The notes under the pieces were generated by a model. That model did no database searches, was not told where the DNA came from, and worked only from the letters and a program-made list of their open reading frames with translations. From Lewinella sp. LCG006 (GTDB lineage: Bacteria; Bacteroidota; Bacteroidia; Chitinophagales; Saprospiraceae), in NCBI RefSeq assembly GCF_040784935.1, contig NZ_CP160680.1, forward strand, positions 2,698,501-2,762,500: a stretch of DNA of 64,000 nucleotides, given 5' to 3'. Below, one piece after another: positions 51,101 through 60,900 of this stretch. Each line of letters begins with the position of its first letter. Positions within the stretch are counted from its first letter, which is position 1. A program made the translations under genes and the position numbers.

Positions 51101-51489
51101 ATCAGTGTCTCATTTTTGGAGAGCTCGGCGATGGAGAAACTGACATCACTCGGCATCAGATAGCCCGCTGCGCCTGCACCGTCGATATCGCCCGCCAGGC
51201 CATGGCCGGCGTAGTAAAACAGGAGGCCGTCTTTGGGTTGGATACTGCCCCCTTGCTGAATGTTCTTCAGGAAAGTCTCCAATGCGGTCTTGGTGGGATC
51301 GTAGCAGGTGTGTACATTTTCCTCCGCGAATCCCTGGTAATTGATTAACGTTTCCTTGAGTGCTTCGGCATCCGCCTTGGGTGTTTGCAGATGAGCACCA
51401 ATCTTATCATAGCGATTGATCGCAACGATGATGGCGTGGGCCTTGATGGCACCGGGAAGTTTGGTACGGGTTATTTTTTGAATGGGCAT
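48103..51489 (-). CDS. Caspase (C14)-nSTAND NTPase fusion with novel C-terminal region, 1128 aa
   Basis: Residues 15-290 are a caspase-fold protease: HAIIVAINRYDKIGAHLQTP at the first strand, catalytic His96 in FYYAGHG and catalytic Cys154 in IMDCCFAGAF. A linker (NPYKGLEQYDLEDADYYFGR) leads into an nSTAND1 NTPase with Walker A GPSGSGKSS (361-369) and Walker B VLYIDQFEE (448-456), then a winged-helix stretch (EELIHDSLINTW). Residues about 740-1128 have no WD40 repeats or transmembrane helix; the last 200 (YYNPAFLAWAKTRVIP, ASAGHYFYTGIDFWARRN) match nothing I know. It probably oligomerises on sensing a signal and activates the protease. The target is unknown. Confidence 0.85.
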   Translation of the reverse strand: MPIQKITRTKLPGAIKAHAIIVAINRYDKIGAHLQTPKADAEALKETLINYQGFAEENVHTCYDPTKTALETFLKNIQQGGSIQPKDGLLFYYAGHGLAGDIDGAGAAGYLMPSDVSFSIAELSKNETLIKMEWLFEQLEAFECHHTLAIMDCCFAGAFRRISRTRATMGLGLRPMSKERFNRYQEKRAWQVLASAGPAEKAADLISERGEATSKNSPFAEALVAALSGQARPDFKPAGKNLGDGILTTHELFIYLHDEVEQRTRKAEAFKPQNPDLFPMGKHDGGQFIFCDPRHPKNSPDWDERKRKNPYKGLEQYDLEDADYYFGRTSDVENLRSIMGLAAQNEEDEKQKSPTLLVLSGPSGSGKSSLVKAGLLPAYQRAGYEIFQFRPGDRPWSLKKYQHQQWEEVMSDETNPFRFVPPKSLDQIPSSSFFGERLFYLNAAKPQVLYIDQFEELFNTCSTEEQATLNSYLKELLEAALAGQLHIIISMRSDFEWQLEVSEFGKQFWDKEQAYYRFFKLYRLATLGLDDLRSALVNPATLFAYEFAQDEEGDLTDAILEDLNYLPSALPLLSYTMQEMVTHTTSSERLFKRASYSDELGGVSGALSKRMQLIYDGFGAKPASEETSPTDTPPTAKQELLRHVFLRMVSLSDGEYTRRRVYRDQQFDELRFAEDNHAVKEILDALRAANLISTGGEAGIRYEELIHDSLINTWTTGKQWINDFGKENLSLQRELWKAVMDSARAPEISPRGYEKEQSDQERSLVDLNTSFSRLWDSNPKLLQIIKQVADASLFLLEDKDNVFVNEMLAETPEEDKAAFLDFWHECHSQQTFPDLNSLILSGNSGKVLTVLLEQGKHGLNLAEVNFIQQSWTARIEDVMKMKRERDEAKAAFERTTTEMIEASWKTGVYLEANPERNKIGTDWNTLSGLEGVRSMYAQLKMIMSLEKVKSLSPIPVFLKGPHIEDYNIQSDEFGYYNPAFLAWAKTRVIPAKNNPVLRQLTQPFYNTYMRDMARSYYIALLHLQKHPALFEARVKFYANGGTLSTGDRPENFHTPDGTYAPPVWYDIQKLLGASAGHYFYTGIDFWARRNIDTTDKAFAEILYDLLTTYDQDWLNTGPDGDWVYAPPS

Positions 51490-51685
51490 CTATACGAGGT
51501 GTTTCGTTCAACCACAAGATAGTGCTTTCGCAACAAGCTCATAGCTAGACGTTCTGTAAAAGTCTGAGAGAGATGCGGGCTGCTCACTACCGGCCTTCGG
51601 CCACTCCCCTCTAATCCCTGTACCCAGTACCATAGGCGCGCGAAGCGAGCCGTATCCCTGTACAGGCTTTTGCAAAAAGCCCAAC

Positions 51686-52945
51686 TCAGTGCTTCTTCCC
51701 CTTCCTACGCTTTGATTTGCCTTTCTTGTTTAGGGCTAATGTTTCCTCCGTTGCTTGCAGGAGCTCTTTTATACCGTACTGGTCTTCTTCTGCCATCTTT
51801 AGCGTTTCGCGATAATCGGCCCGGTCGAGGTCAAGGATCCTGATTTCGTAACCAGTGTAGGCATGGATAGCCCGTAGTAGCTCTTTTTCTTCTGGTGCGC
51901 AAAAGGCGTAGGCGATGCCTCGCTGTTTAGCCCGCCCAGTACGGCCAATGCGATGAACGTACTGGTCGGCTTCCGTGGGCAAATCGTAGTTGATGACGTG
52001 GGTAATGTTGGAAATGTCGATACCGCGGGCACTCACATCGGTGGCAATCAGCAGGCGCTCTTCATCAGCATTAAAGGCGGCCAGGGTGGCCGTACGTTCT
52101 GATTGTTCGACATCGCCGTGCAGGATCAAGCTAGAGATTCCTACCCGCTCCATGGCTTTTTGTACGCGTTCTGCACGCACTTTCGTGCGAACAAAGACGA
52201 GCATTTTTCCGTCGGGGTTTTCTTTGAGGATGCGCTCCAGGAAAAAGCGTTTGTCATCCATTTCTACGAAGAGTACCGAGTGGTCAACGTTTTTGGAAAC
52301 AGGGTCTTTGGGCGAAATTTGGATACGAATGGCTTGTTGGGTCAACGAGTGGGCCAAGGACTTGATATCTTCGTCGATGGTGGCTGAAAAGAAGAGGGTC
52401 TGTCGGCGTTTAGGCAACAGCCTCATCACATCCCGTACATCTTTAAGGAAGCCCAGGCCCAGCATTTGGTCGGCTTCGTCGATGATGAGTATCTCCACGC
52501 GTTCCAGGCGCAATGCTCCCTGGTGGCTAAGGTCAAACATCCGCCCTGGGGTAGTGATCAACACGTCTACGCCTTTGATAAGGGTAGCAATCTGGGGATC
52601 TTGTTCCACGCCACCGAGTAAGCCGTAGGTCTTTACGCCGGTATGTTTGCCCAGCTCTTCAAATACTTTGGTGATCTGTAAAGCCAGTTCTCGCGTAGGC
52701 ACCATGACCAGGCACTTTATACCATCTTTCCGGCGTTGGCGTTCCTTGAGGCTCTGCAATTTCTGCAAAACGGGGATCGCAAAAGCAGCGGTCTTTCCGG
52801 TACCCGTTTGGGCCACAGCCAACACATCCGCCCCCTTGAGGATGAGCGGAATGGCCTTGAACTGAATATCGGTTGGTCGCTTATAAGCCAGCGCTTCGAT
52901 ATTCTTTTTAATCTCGGGAGAAAGGGGGTAGTCAGAAAATTTCAT
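51686..52945 (-). CDS. DEAD-box RNA helicase (RhlE-like)
   Basis: 419 residues. Helicase motifs in order are AQTGTGKT (I), PTRELALQI (Ia), TPGR (Ib), IDEADQM (II), SATIDE (III), ARGIDISNITHVINYDLP (V) and HRIGRTGRA (VI). A short basic tail rich in Lys ends the protein, as in RhlE-type cold-shock helicases. It unwinds short RNA duplexes with ATP. It lies between two caspase genes but has intergenic gaps of 196 and 341 bases on its sides, so it may simply be housekeeping. Confidence 0.95.
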   Translation of the reverse strand: MKFSDYPLSPEIKKNIEALAYKRPTDIQFKAIPLILKGADVLAVAQTGTGKTAAFAIPVLQKLQSLKERQRRKDGIKCLVMVPTRELALQITKVFEELGKHTGVKTYGLLGGVEQDPQIATLIKGVDVLITTPGRMFDLSHQGALRLERVEILIIDEADQMLGLGFLKDVRDVMRLLPKRRQTLFFSATIDEDIKSLAHSLTQQAIRIQISPKDPVSKNVDHSVLFVEMDDKRFFLERILKENPDGKMLVFVRTKVRAERVQKAMERVGISSLILHGDVEQSERTATLAAFNADEERLLIATDVSARGIDISNITHVINYDLPTEADQYVHRIGRTGRAKQRGIAYAFCAPEEKELLRAIHAYTGYEIRILDLDRADYRETLKMAEEDQYGIKELLQATEETLALNKKGKSKRRKGKKH

Positions 52946-53286
52946 GGTACAAAGATAGATGCTTCGGGAGAAATATTTTTATACTTCTATGGTTAGGCTG
53001 TACAATCTGATGGTAAAGGAGTGAGACGCTTATAGGCCTGTGTTCACGACCCACCCTCTAACTCCCTGCCCTAGTGATGGAGGGAGGACTTGACGTACCT
53101 AAAATATTGATTATGAAATAATTTCAGTCATACACGAAAGCCCCTCGCCTGCTAGGGAGGGGTTGGGGTGGGTCGTGAACTCAAGCTGAAAACCGTAACG
53201 TGTATAACACGCCAGATTGATCAGCCTACTTCTATGGCTCTCGACTAATGCCGACGCCGAAGGGATGCGCGTGGCAAAAATCCAAC
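52946..53286. other. Intergenic region with foldback repeat
   Basis: No gene found. It contains the family E foldback repeat at 53042-53180. The rest shows no feature. Confidence 0.6.
53042..53180. repeat. Foldback repeat, family E (139 bases)
   Basis: GTTCACGACCCACC (53042-53055) and GGTGGGTCGTGAAC (53167-53180) are perfect 14-base inverted ends. Inward, C-rich CTCCCTGCCCTAG faces G-rich CTAGGGAGGGGTTGGGG. The centre is AT-rich, unlike families A, B and D. C-rich CCCACCCCAACCCCTCCCT-type units are common between genes in this phylum. Confidence 0.75.
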
Positions 53287-55599
53287 TTACTGCCGCACAA
53301 CCGTCAGCTTGAGCGTCCGTGCATCCCAATCATCGGTGGAACCGGCGCGTTTCAGTCGGCCCATACTTTTGTCGGCATCAAGGCCGGATTGTACGAGCAG
53401 CTCTTTGTCGAAAAGCTGTTTTTGGGTCACCAAAAGTTTCAGTTGCAGGATGCCCTCTGCTTCGGTTCCTTCCATGGAGAAGGGGGTCAGTTCAAGAAGA
53501 TCCGTTCCTTGCTCATCGGTTTTCTTACTCAGTTCTTTATCAAGTACGAAGTCAATGGCGGCATTGTTTTTAAAATCGTAGAGATAATAAAAACGGTTTT
53601 CTTTGTTGCTGTAAAGGCGTAGGCCAAAAAGAACCGTATCGCTATCTACCTCCAAGCCCATTTCTTCTGCATTGTCCGGTGTGATGAAGCTTTCAGGAGG
53701 TAACTGAAGGCGTACTGGAAACTCCTCAAACTTCTTCGCGTTTTTGTATATCTCGGTCATGTTCAAACCATCACCTTCAAAAATATCAACCTTGCCAGTT
53801 GCTACCCATTGGGCGTAGTCCAGGACAAACAACTCCAGCTTGAAGTCCTCTTTTATTTTTGAGGCTTCATTTTTGAGGGCTAAAAGCCTGGTCCAACGCG
53901 CGATTTTGCGAAGGTGGGCCTTCATCATTTCTACGATGGTTTGTTCGGTCACCTCCTGACTGATGGAGAGGGGAGCAGGTGTCCAGGCACGATTTTGTGC
54001 GAGGTCCCAGATTTGGTATCCCTGGTCATTGATCACAATGCGAACGCTGGCGAGTTGTATTTCTTCAGGACGGGCCGCAATAAGGATATTGGTTTTCGTA
54101 AGATCCTGATCTCGTTCGTGCATGACTTCCGTCCAATTTTTTCGCAAAGGGGCCGTCGCCTCCGGAGTGCCATCGAGATGAACGTAGAAAGGTTCTTCAG
54201 GTAACTGAAAAATTTCCGCAATGTAGGGCTCCTTGGCCAGGTCGTCTTGCTTGTTGGAGGCCGCCTTGATGGTCTCTAATTTGCCGTCTAGATCTTCCAG
54301 TAGTTCCAGCTCACTTGCTTGTACGCCTACTTTTTTGACCAAGGCGAAGCCGAGAAATTCCTTGCCGTTTTTCTTGTACACTTTTACGATGATCTCCTGG
54401 GGAGCACCTTCGGGCAATTCCGAGGCATCCACCTTGGTCGGTAAGCCATGGATGGCTCCGCAGCGAATCAGCCACTTGTCTTTGTTGGGTACCACTTCGT
54501 ATTCGCGAGCATTGCCCAGCGACCAACCTTCGAGGAAGGCCGTATGCGGATTGAAGCCGGCAATGGGCTCAAACTGTGGGCTCTGCGCATTGCGCTTGGA
54601 GCGTGCCAGGGAGCGGGTTTGTTTGTATAAATCTGCATAATTCAGGGTGCCTACTTCATCGGCGGTAGCGGCTGTTGCCAATGCACTGACCAGGCTGCTG
54701 CTGAACACACCGCCGCCTGGTAAATCGCCGGCTTTCTCTACATTGGAGCAAGCAGAGAGCAAGACGTGCCGGGATTGAGGAATACGTAATATCCCATTTT
54801 GCGCTTTTTGCTTGCTGTAGTAATTGTTGTAATAAGTGTCTAGCGGGCGGACGCTCTGGCTGGTGACGCCATCGCCCCGCAGGAAATCAAAATGGCGCGA
54901 CTTGAATCCGGCAGGTTCCTGAAAATCGCGCGTACCCGAGCCGGAGTGGCAGCAATCCAACGAGACGACGATATGAGGAATAGCCCCCTCCTTGGTAGGT
55001 ACGCTCTTGTAAAGCGTATCAATCATGGCTGCCAGTTCCTTATCGGCCAGGAAGATGCCATTTTGGGTGCCTCCGGGGTTATAGCATACCAGGCTTTGGT
55101 CTTTACCATTGGGTTCCAGCGAAGGCAAGGCATTGCCATTCGTATCGACGGGTTTGGCAAATTCGGCTGCGGTAAACTGCTCGGTGCCGTGGCCACTAAA
55201 GTGGAACCAGAAAGTATCATCGGCCGTGCCGCCGCCATTGATGAGGTGATCATCGAACGCACTGATAATATTGGCGTAGGTAGCCTTGGCATTGGTGAGC
55301 ATACGAAGGTGAAGGCGACCGTGGTTTTCGCTGGTATCGACCGATGCTTTGGCTTCGATCAGTTTGATGGCCTTCTTTTTGCCGAATTTTTCGCGCAGAT
55401 AGTTGGCCGTGAGGTTGACATCATTGACACAGCCTCCCAGCTTGGTGACGGTGCCCTGGTAATCGTTGATCCCTACGAGAAGGGCGAAAATGCGGGCTTG
55501 TGCGCCGTTTTTACTGCGTGGGGTGGTGGGGAATGGTCTTGGGTTGCCCTCTTTGGGTTCTTCGTTCGTTTGTGGTGGTTTTTTTTCGCCGTCAGCCAT
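53287..55599 (-). CDS. Metacaspase-like C14 protease with novel C-terminal domain, 770 aa
   Basis: A Pro-rich leader (residues 1-35) precedes a caspase/metacaspase domain at about 36-370. FALLVGINDYQGTVTKLGGC is the first strand and loop, WFHFSGHGTE holds His137 and VSLDCCHSGSGTR holds Cys217; the H-S-G-S-G-T-R form is typical of metacaspases, which cut after Lys or Arg. A later strand (HVLLSACSNVEKAGDLPGG) completes the fold. Residues about 380-770 form a mixed beta region (GYQIWDLAQNRAWTP, VLFGLRLYSNKENRFYYLYD) resembling DUF4384-like modules. There is no signal peptide or membrane helix. It begins 21 bases after the LytS-type kinase gene, so the two are almost surely co-transcribed. Confidence 0.88.
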   Translation of the reverse strand: MADGEKKPPQTNEEPKEGNPRPFPTTPRSKNGAQARIFALLVGINDYQGTVTKLGGCVNDVNLTANYLREKFGKKKAIKLIEAKASVDTSENHGRLHLRMLTNAKATYANIISAFDDHLINGGGTADDTFWFHFSGHGTEQFTAAEFAKPVDTNGNALPSLEPNGKDQSLVCYNPGGTQNGIFLADKELAAMIDTLYKSVPTKEGAIPHIVVSLDCCHSGSGTRDFQEPAGFKSRHFDFLRGDGVTSQSVRPLDTYYNNYYSKQKAQNGILRIPQSRHVLLSACSNVEKAGDLPGGGVFSSSLVSALATAATADEVGTLNYADLYKQTRSLARSKRNAQSPQFEPIAGFNPHTAFLEGWSLGNAREYEVVPNKDKWLIRCGAIHGLPTKVDASELPEGAPQEIIVKVYKKNGKEFLGFALVKKVGVQASELELLEDLDGKLETIKAASNKQDDLAKEPYIAEIFQLPEEPFYVHLDGTPEATAPLRKNWTEVMHERDQDLTKTNILIAARPEEIQLASVRIVINDQGYQIWDLAQNRAWTPAPLSISQEVTEQTIVEMMKAHLRKIARWTRLLALKNEASKIKEDFKLELFVLDYAQWVATGKVDIFEGDGLNMTEIYKNAKKFEEFPVRLQLPPESFITPDNAEEMGLEVDSDTVLFGLRLYSNKENRFYYLYDFKNNAAIDFVLDKELSKKTDEQGTDLLELTPFSMEGTEAEGILQLKLLVTQKQLFDKELLVQSGLDADKSMGRLKRAGSTDDWDARTLKLTVVRQ

Positions 55600-55620
55600 G
55601 ATATAGGTTTGTATGGTTAA

Positions 55621-57633
55621 TTATATCGATTTCAAGGGCAAGCGAAGGGTTATCTTCGTTCCACATGCGTGTCCTTGGTGGTCTTTCTTGTCTTCTATTT
55701 GTAAAGCGGGACCTTTGACGCTTCCCAATGCCTTCAGTCGCTGCCGGGTAATGTCCATTCCCCTCGATTTTTGTTGCAAATGAGCGTTGACTTTTCGGAG
55801 CTGAGCAGCTTCTCTTCCGATCCCATTGTCCTCGATGATGCACACCAGTACGTTTTGCTCTTTGGTAATCAGGATGCTGATGGTGCCTCCTTCTTCCTTA
55901 GGTTTGATCCCGTGCCATATTGCATTTTCTACGTAAGGTTGTAAAATCATGGCAGGTATGGCAATGGTACTTTTATCGAGCGTTTCTTCACATTCAATGG
56001 AGAAGCTAAGTTTGTCGCTGAACCTTAGCTGCTCCAGCATCAGAAAATGCTTGAGTGTTTTCAACTCCTGCTCTAAACTCACGATACTATCGACGGCACT
56101 ATTCAAAATTTGTCGCGTAAGCCGAGAGAAATGAACGAGATATTTAGAAGCTTGACGCCTTTCACCCTGGTTGACCAAATGCTCGATTGCATTCAGGCTG
56201 TTAGAGATGAAATGAGGATTGATCTGTGCACGAAAAGCTGACATTTCGGCTCTCAACCTACGGTTTTGTAAACGCTGAAGGAAGAGGATAAAGAGTATGC
56301 CTACCAGGAGCAAAATAGCCAGACCTATGTTTCTTTGGTTTCTTTGCTTGATGTTCTCCTGGATGGTGAGGTCACGTTGTTCCACCTTATTAATTCGCTG
56401 ATAAGCTGCCTTGGCGTTGGCGGTCAGGGTATCTACGACCCCTTGGTAGTGTTTGTTGACAAATTCTGAGTAGGATTCCTTCAGGGCGGCGTGATGAATG
56501 CCATCACCGTAATCGTACATCGTAGAGATGTTCGCACAGATATTGTTCATTACGCCAATTGCCCCTTCTCGCTGTGCCCGTTCCATCGCCAAGCTAAAAT
56601 AATGAATAGAAGAATCGGCATGGTTTTCTATATCCAGTGAGTACCAACTATGTTGGAACAAAGTGCCCAGTAAGTCGTATGATCGGTAAGTGTTGTCGTC
56701 TGGCAGGGTAAGGCTCTTTTGCAAAAGATTTCGCGCCTGGTTGAAGTATTCCGTGCTTTGGTCTTTAGCAAATTTCTTGATGTACAAGTAAGCCTTTTTT
56801 TGATATGCTTTTACCAAAAGTCTTAAGTCATTATTCCGCTCTCCATAATCTACACAAAATGACAGTAGCGTATCTGCTTTTGCATATTGTCCTAGATGGG
56901 TATAAAAGACCCCCCAGTCTAGCCATAATCGGGTGCGGTTTTCCCAGTTTCCCAGCTCCTGAAAAAGACTGTCGCTTTGTTGATAATAAGCTGCTTCCTG
57001 CAGGGAGTCTGCCCAAGAACAAGTAATAGCGAGATTGTTAAGGATCATCGCATGATTCTTCTTGACCAAGGCTGGGTCCAGTGCTAGCTGATCTACCATC
57101 TCCAAAGCCTTCAAAAGATAAACGCGAGCCGAGTCTTGTTCTCCCTGTCGGATGTACAAATAGCCAAGTAAATTATTAATATCAGCCTCCCAATAAGATC
57201 CCTCTTGATTGGCCAATAAGCGTTTACTGATCAAGGCATCTACCATAGCATCCTCGATGTCTTCTCCAAATTGGGCGCGTTTTCCTTTGCTCCAGGCGAG
57301 CCTGTTGGCGCTGATGCCACGTTGAATATTCCAATTGTTTTCGGTAGAAATATCGTAGGCCAACTGCGCATAAAACAAGGTGGCCTCTTCGTCGTAGTTT
57401 TTCACCCATTCGGCAAAATGCAGGAGACTATCCACTTGCTGGCTTGGGCTTTCCATCGCCATGATCCGGTGCAGCACCGTACTGGTATCCGCATAAGCTT
57501 TTAATTCCTTTTCCGTCAGCTGCCGCAGTCGCTGAGGCTCAAAATCACCACCCCGGTACTGCCCGCAACTGTAGAGCAACAACAGCAATAGTATCCCTAA
57601 AAAGGGTTTTGATGAAAAAAGGGTTTTCAACAT
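55621..57633 (-). CDS. LytS/YehU-type sensor histidine kinase with TPR sensor region
   Basis: 670 residues. The N-terminus looks like a lipoprotein signal (FLGILLLLLLYSC, Cys23), followed by a 400-residue helical region with TPRs (LLGYLYIRQGEQDSARVYLL, YTHLGQYAKADTLLSFC). One transmembrane helix follows at about 436-453. The cytoplasmic part is a His_kinase (PF06580) domain with phospho-acceptor His474 in INPHFISNSLNAIEHLV, an N-box PYVENAIWHGIKPKEEGG and DNGIG. Such kinases normally pair with a LytTR regulator, but none is in the window. The metacaspase gene follows after 21 bases. The sensor region probably faces the periplasm. Confidence 0.9.
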   Translation of the reverse strand: MLKTLFSSKPFLGILLLLLLYSCGQYRGGDFEPQRLRQLTEKELKAYADTSTVLHRIMAMESPSQQVDSLLHFAEWVKNYDEEATLFYAQLAYDISTENNWNIQRGISANRLAWSKGKRAQFGEDIEDAMVDALISKRLLANQEGSYWEADINNLLGYLYIRQGEQDSARVYLLKALEMVDQLALDPALVKKNHAMILNNLAITCSWADSLQEAAYYQQSDSLFQELGNWENRTRLWLDWGVFYTHLGQYAKADTLLSFCVDYGERNNDLRLLVKAYQKKAYLYIKKFAKDQSTEYFNQARNLLQKSLTLPDDNTYRSYDLLGTLFQHSWYSLDIENHADSSIHYFSLAMERAQREGAIGVMNNICANISTMYDYGDGIHHAALKESYSEFVNKHYQGVVDTLTANAKAAYQRINKVEQRDLTIQENIKQRNQRNIGLAILLLVGILFILFLQRLQNRRLRAEMSAFRAQINPHFISNSLNAIEHLVNQGERRQASKYLVHFSRLTRQILNSAVDSIVSLEQELKTLKHFLMLEQLRFSDKLSFSIECEETLDKSTIAIPAMILQPYVENAIWHGIKPKEEGGTISILITKEQNVLVCIIEDNGIGREAAQLRKVNAHLQQKSRGMDITRQRLKALGSVKGPALQIEDKKDHQGHACGTKITLRLPLKSI

Positions 57634-57904
57634 GCGGCCTGCGGTTTAGAAATAAGTGATGCTGAAGATTCACTCATTTCATTAATTGGATCTGTAAAGT
57701 CTATTGGGATTAAAGATAGTGAATTACTGTACTTGTAAATTTAGGGAAGCAGCGGGAAGGGAGCAAAGACAAATTTTTAATAAAATAAGAGGGGATAAAA
57801 GGTTTTGGGGGTGTTATGTATTGATTAATAGTGTTTTGTGGTCATTTTAATAAGGATGTTTTTTCTGTTTTGTCCAGCTTGTCTATTGATTACAACTGGA
57901 TATG

Positions 57905-60900
57905 TCATTCGTATTTAAGCTTTCCAGACGCGCCCAAAAAATACCGATCAAATATATTCGAAGGGGTAAGCCAATGTTGTAGTACACCTGCATTCGTCAA
58001 AGTTAGGAAACTCTTTTCGTCAGGATGAAAAGCCAAAGCCTTTACAGGGTGGTCCATTGTCAATTCCCACAATAATTCTCCTTTTCTATTCCAAAGTCTG
58101 ATTTTCCGTTTGTCATCAGCAGTGAGTATCAGCCTAGCAGTTGGCGAGATGGAAACAAGGCTGATTTTGTCTTCGTGTGAATAGGATTGAATAAAGTCTT
58201 TTTTTCTGACATCTAATAAATTAGCTTTTTCGTCGTAGGCGATCAAAAGATAATTATGATCCCTGCTGCTTACGGATATACCTTGAGGTTTCTTTTTTTG
58301 GTAAAGAAGAGATCGATTCTCTTTATAGTCAAAAATAGTTGACCACTCCTCAGAATAATGGTAAATATTTCTTTGTTCTTCCGTGTAAAACAATTCAGGA
58401 GAAAGCCATTTAAAAACAGCTCCCGTTGTAGATATTTGAAGAACTGTTTCTTTTAATGGGGTTCCATTAATTGCATATTCTATACCATCCGAAACGTCGA
58501 GGATGGTCCCTTTTGATGTAAAGGTAGGAAGATTCAAACCTTGCTTGATATAGGGCTGGTTCGTTGATAAATAGCCAACAGAATAGGGTTGAATATGCCC
58601 AACTTCTTTACCGCTCCAAGTTGCTATTGTTTGTACTTCATTAATGCTATTAGGATAATATGCTACGAGGAGTAAATGTTGATTATTGAAAGCTTTGATG
58701 TGTTGATCAAGATACGTCACCCTGCCGGATTCCGTTGCTATCCATAAGCCTTTGTCTGAACGGTAACTACTTCCCCAAAAAACTAGCTTGGTTCCATCTG
58801 GCGAGTATTTCATCTTATCGAAGTTTTCCGGTATTTTCCTCAACCAATTTCTTTTCAAGAGACCTTCCTGGCCCCAGGTGTAGTTGTCTACCTCACCATT
58901 GTTGTAATGAATACTTACCTCCTGCTTAGTCGGTGAAAACAAAACCTCCTGAGCAGTGCCATAAAACTGGTGGTCGTCTGCTATGAGACTCATAATTATC
59001 CACTTCTGAGTGTTTAAATCAAACACCTTATAAAGCAATCCATCGGAAGAAAATGTGCCGTTTAAAAGTTTAGCTTCTCCCCAATAATGATGATAAGTAT
59101 CATTTTGACTAATGGCCTTTTGCCTGTAAAAAACGGTGCTTTTTTTCCGTAACTCATTTTTAATAATGAGTTTATCCTGAAAATAATAGGCGATGGATGC
59201 TCCGTCAGGTGACGGCTTCATAGCAATTACCGAATCTTCAAATACCAGATTACGATATTCACTTGACAGGACATAAGGACTTGGTCGATAGACCACTTTT
59301 TTGCGCTGTTTTTCCAGGTTGGTTAAAGTTGCCCAAATTTTGACAACATGCTGCTGGTTTTTACTTATCGTTAGTAAACGGTCACCTTTCAAAAACTGGT
59401 TCCAATAATAGCTGCGTTCTTGCGGATCCAACTGCATTATGACTTTCCCTTCAAAATCATAGATTACTCCTTTTGAATTTACGATTTGTCTCAAGCGCTT
59501 ATGAATAGCAATTTCCCTTTCAGGAATGGGGTCTGTGATCCTGGAGTCCAGTCGAAAAGATTGCCCCCGATCATTGACCATATCAATATAACCACCATAA
59601 GAATCTGAACTATTTACATAAACCTCATGATTAGAGAGGAACGTAGCATGGCAATGGTCTTCTCCTACACCGGTATCCCCATACTTAAGGTCGTTGTGAT
59701 CATCGGGATGTAATTTATAAATTACTGGCCCGGAAAGGGATTGACCTGCTCCTCCTACATCCATAAATGTTACCGCTTTTTGGCCATCCGGCGAAAAGTC
59801 AGCAACGTTTCCGAGTCGGCGAGTAGAATTCAATACGACAGGATCACTGTTTAAATCTTTATATAACAGCACTTCTTCCATCGTAGTACAAATCAATTGC
59901 TGTTCATTGGGAGTAAATGATAAGGATGCATTTTGTGGAAGTACGAGCTCCCTTTGTTTGCCAAAGCGCTGAAACCAAATCACATTTTGTTGGTTAGTCG
60001 ATTGCGCTTCAGGGGTCTGCTGCAAATGGATCAGGTATTGGTTTGCAAAAGCACTGATTTGACCGCTCTGGACATTTTTGATACGCTTCTCTTCATAAAC
60101 AGCTCCCGCTAGACCTCTAAGTGCAAGAAGGTCATTAGCATAAGTAAGCATAACGGGTTCTTTTGTTGCAAACACTACCCATTCATAGGGAGCTCGTCGT
60201 TCGAGTTGTCCACCCAAACTCCAGTATTCTATTACGTGTCCTGTACTATTGGAAGTGTAATCAATACCTCGATAAATCATTATAGTATCTTGGCTTATAA
60301 ACTGAGCTTTTCTAACCGGGCTACTTCCTAATTTGATGGTATCAAAAGTTTCCAAATTCCATAACAAAACAGTACCACCTTCTAGTATTAGCAAGATATG
60401 TTGTCCATGCCTACTAAAAACTGCATCGATTAGCGGCGCAGGTGTTTTTAGGGTATGCACAGGTGAAGTATTATCTCGTTGATTTAGCTCCCAAAGATAT
60501 ATTTTCCCAATAGAGGTATAAGTAATTAACAGGTCTTCACTATCGGATACAAACATATTTTCAACAACACCTTGGTGGACCATTTCACGGAAAGGGAAAT
60601 AATTAGGTTTCGCCCAAAGTTGCTGAAAACTTTGTCCGATAACTTGTTGTGTGTTATTTGATACAGGGCCGGGAAACCGGGAATAACTTAAGAATCCCAA
60701 CTGTAAAGCCTTTGCATAGTAGGCTCCATCATAAGCTATTTTTGCTTCTAAGCCCATTCGGTTGGCTTCGGATAAGCTCAGTTGAAATTCAGCAAACGCT
60801 CGTTGTTCCCTGGCCACTTGAGCACTATCTCTTGCTGCTTGTGCATTAAAATTGGCAATTTCTCGCTGCTCTTTTGCTACTTTAGCACTGTCTTGTGCTT

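Noticed and set aside
51686-52945. DEAD-box helicase as part of the caspase system
   Set aside because: It has normal RhlE-like features and wide gaps on both sides; position alone is not enough to include it.
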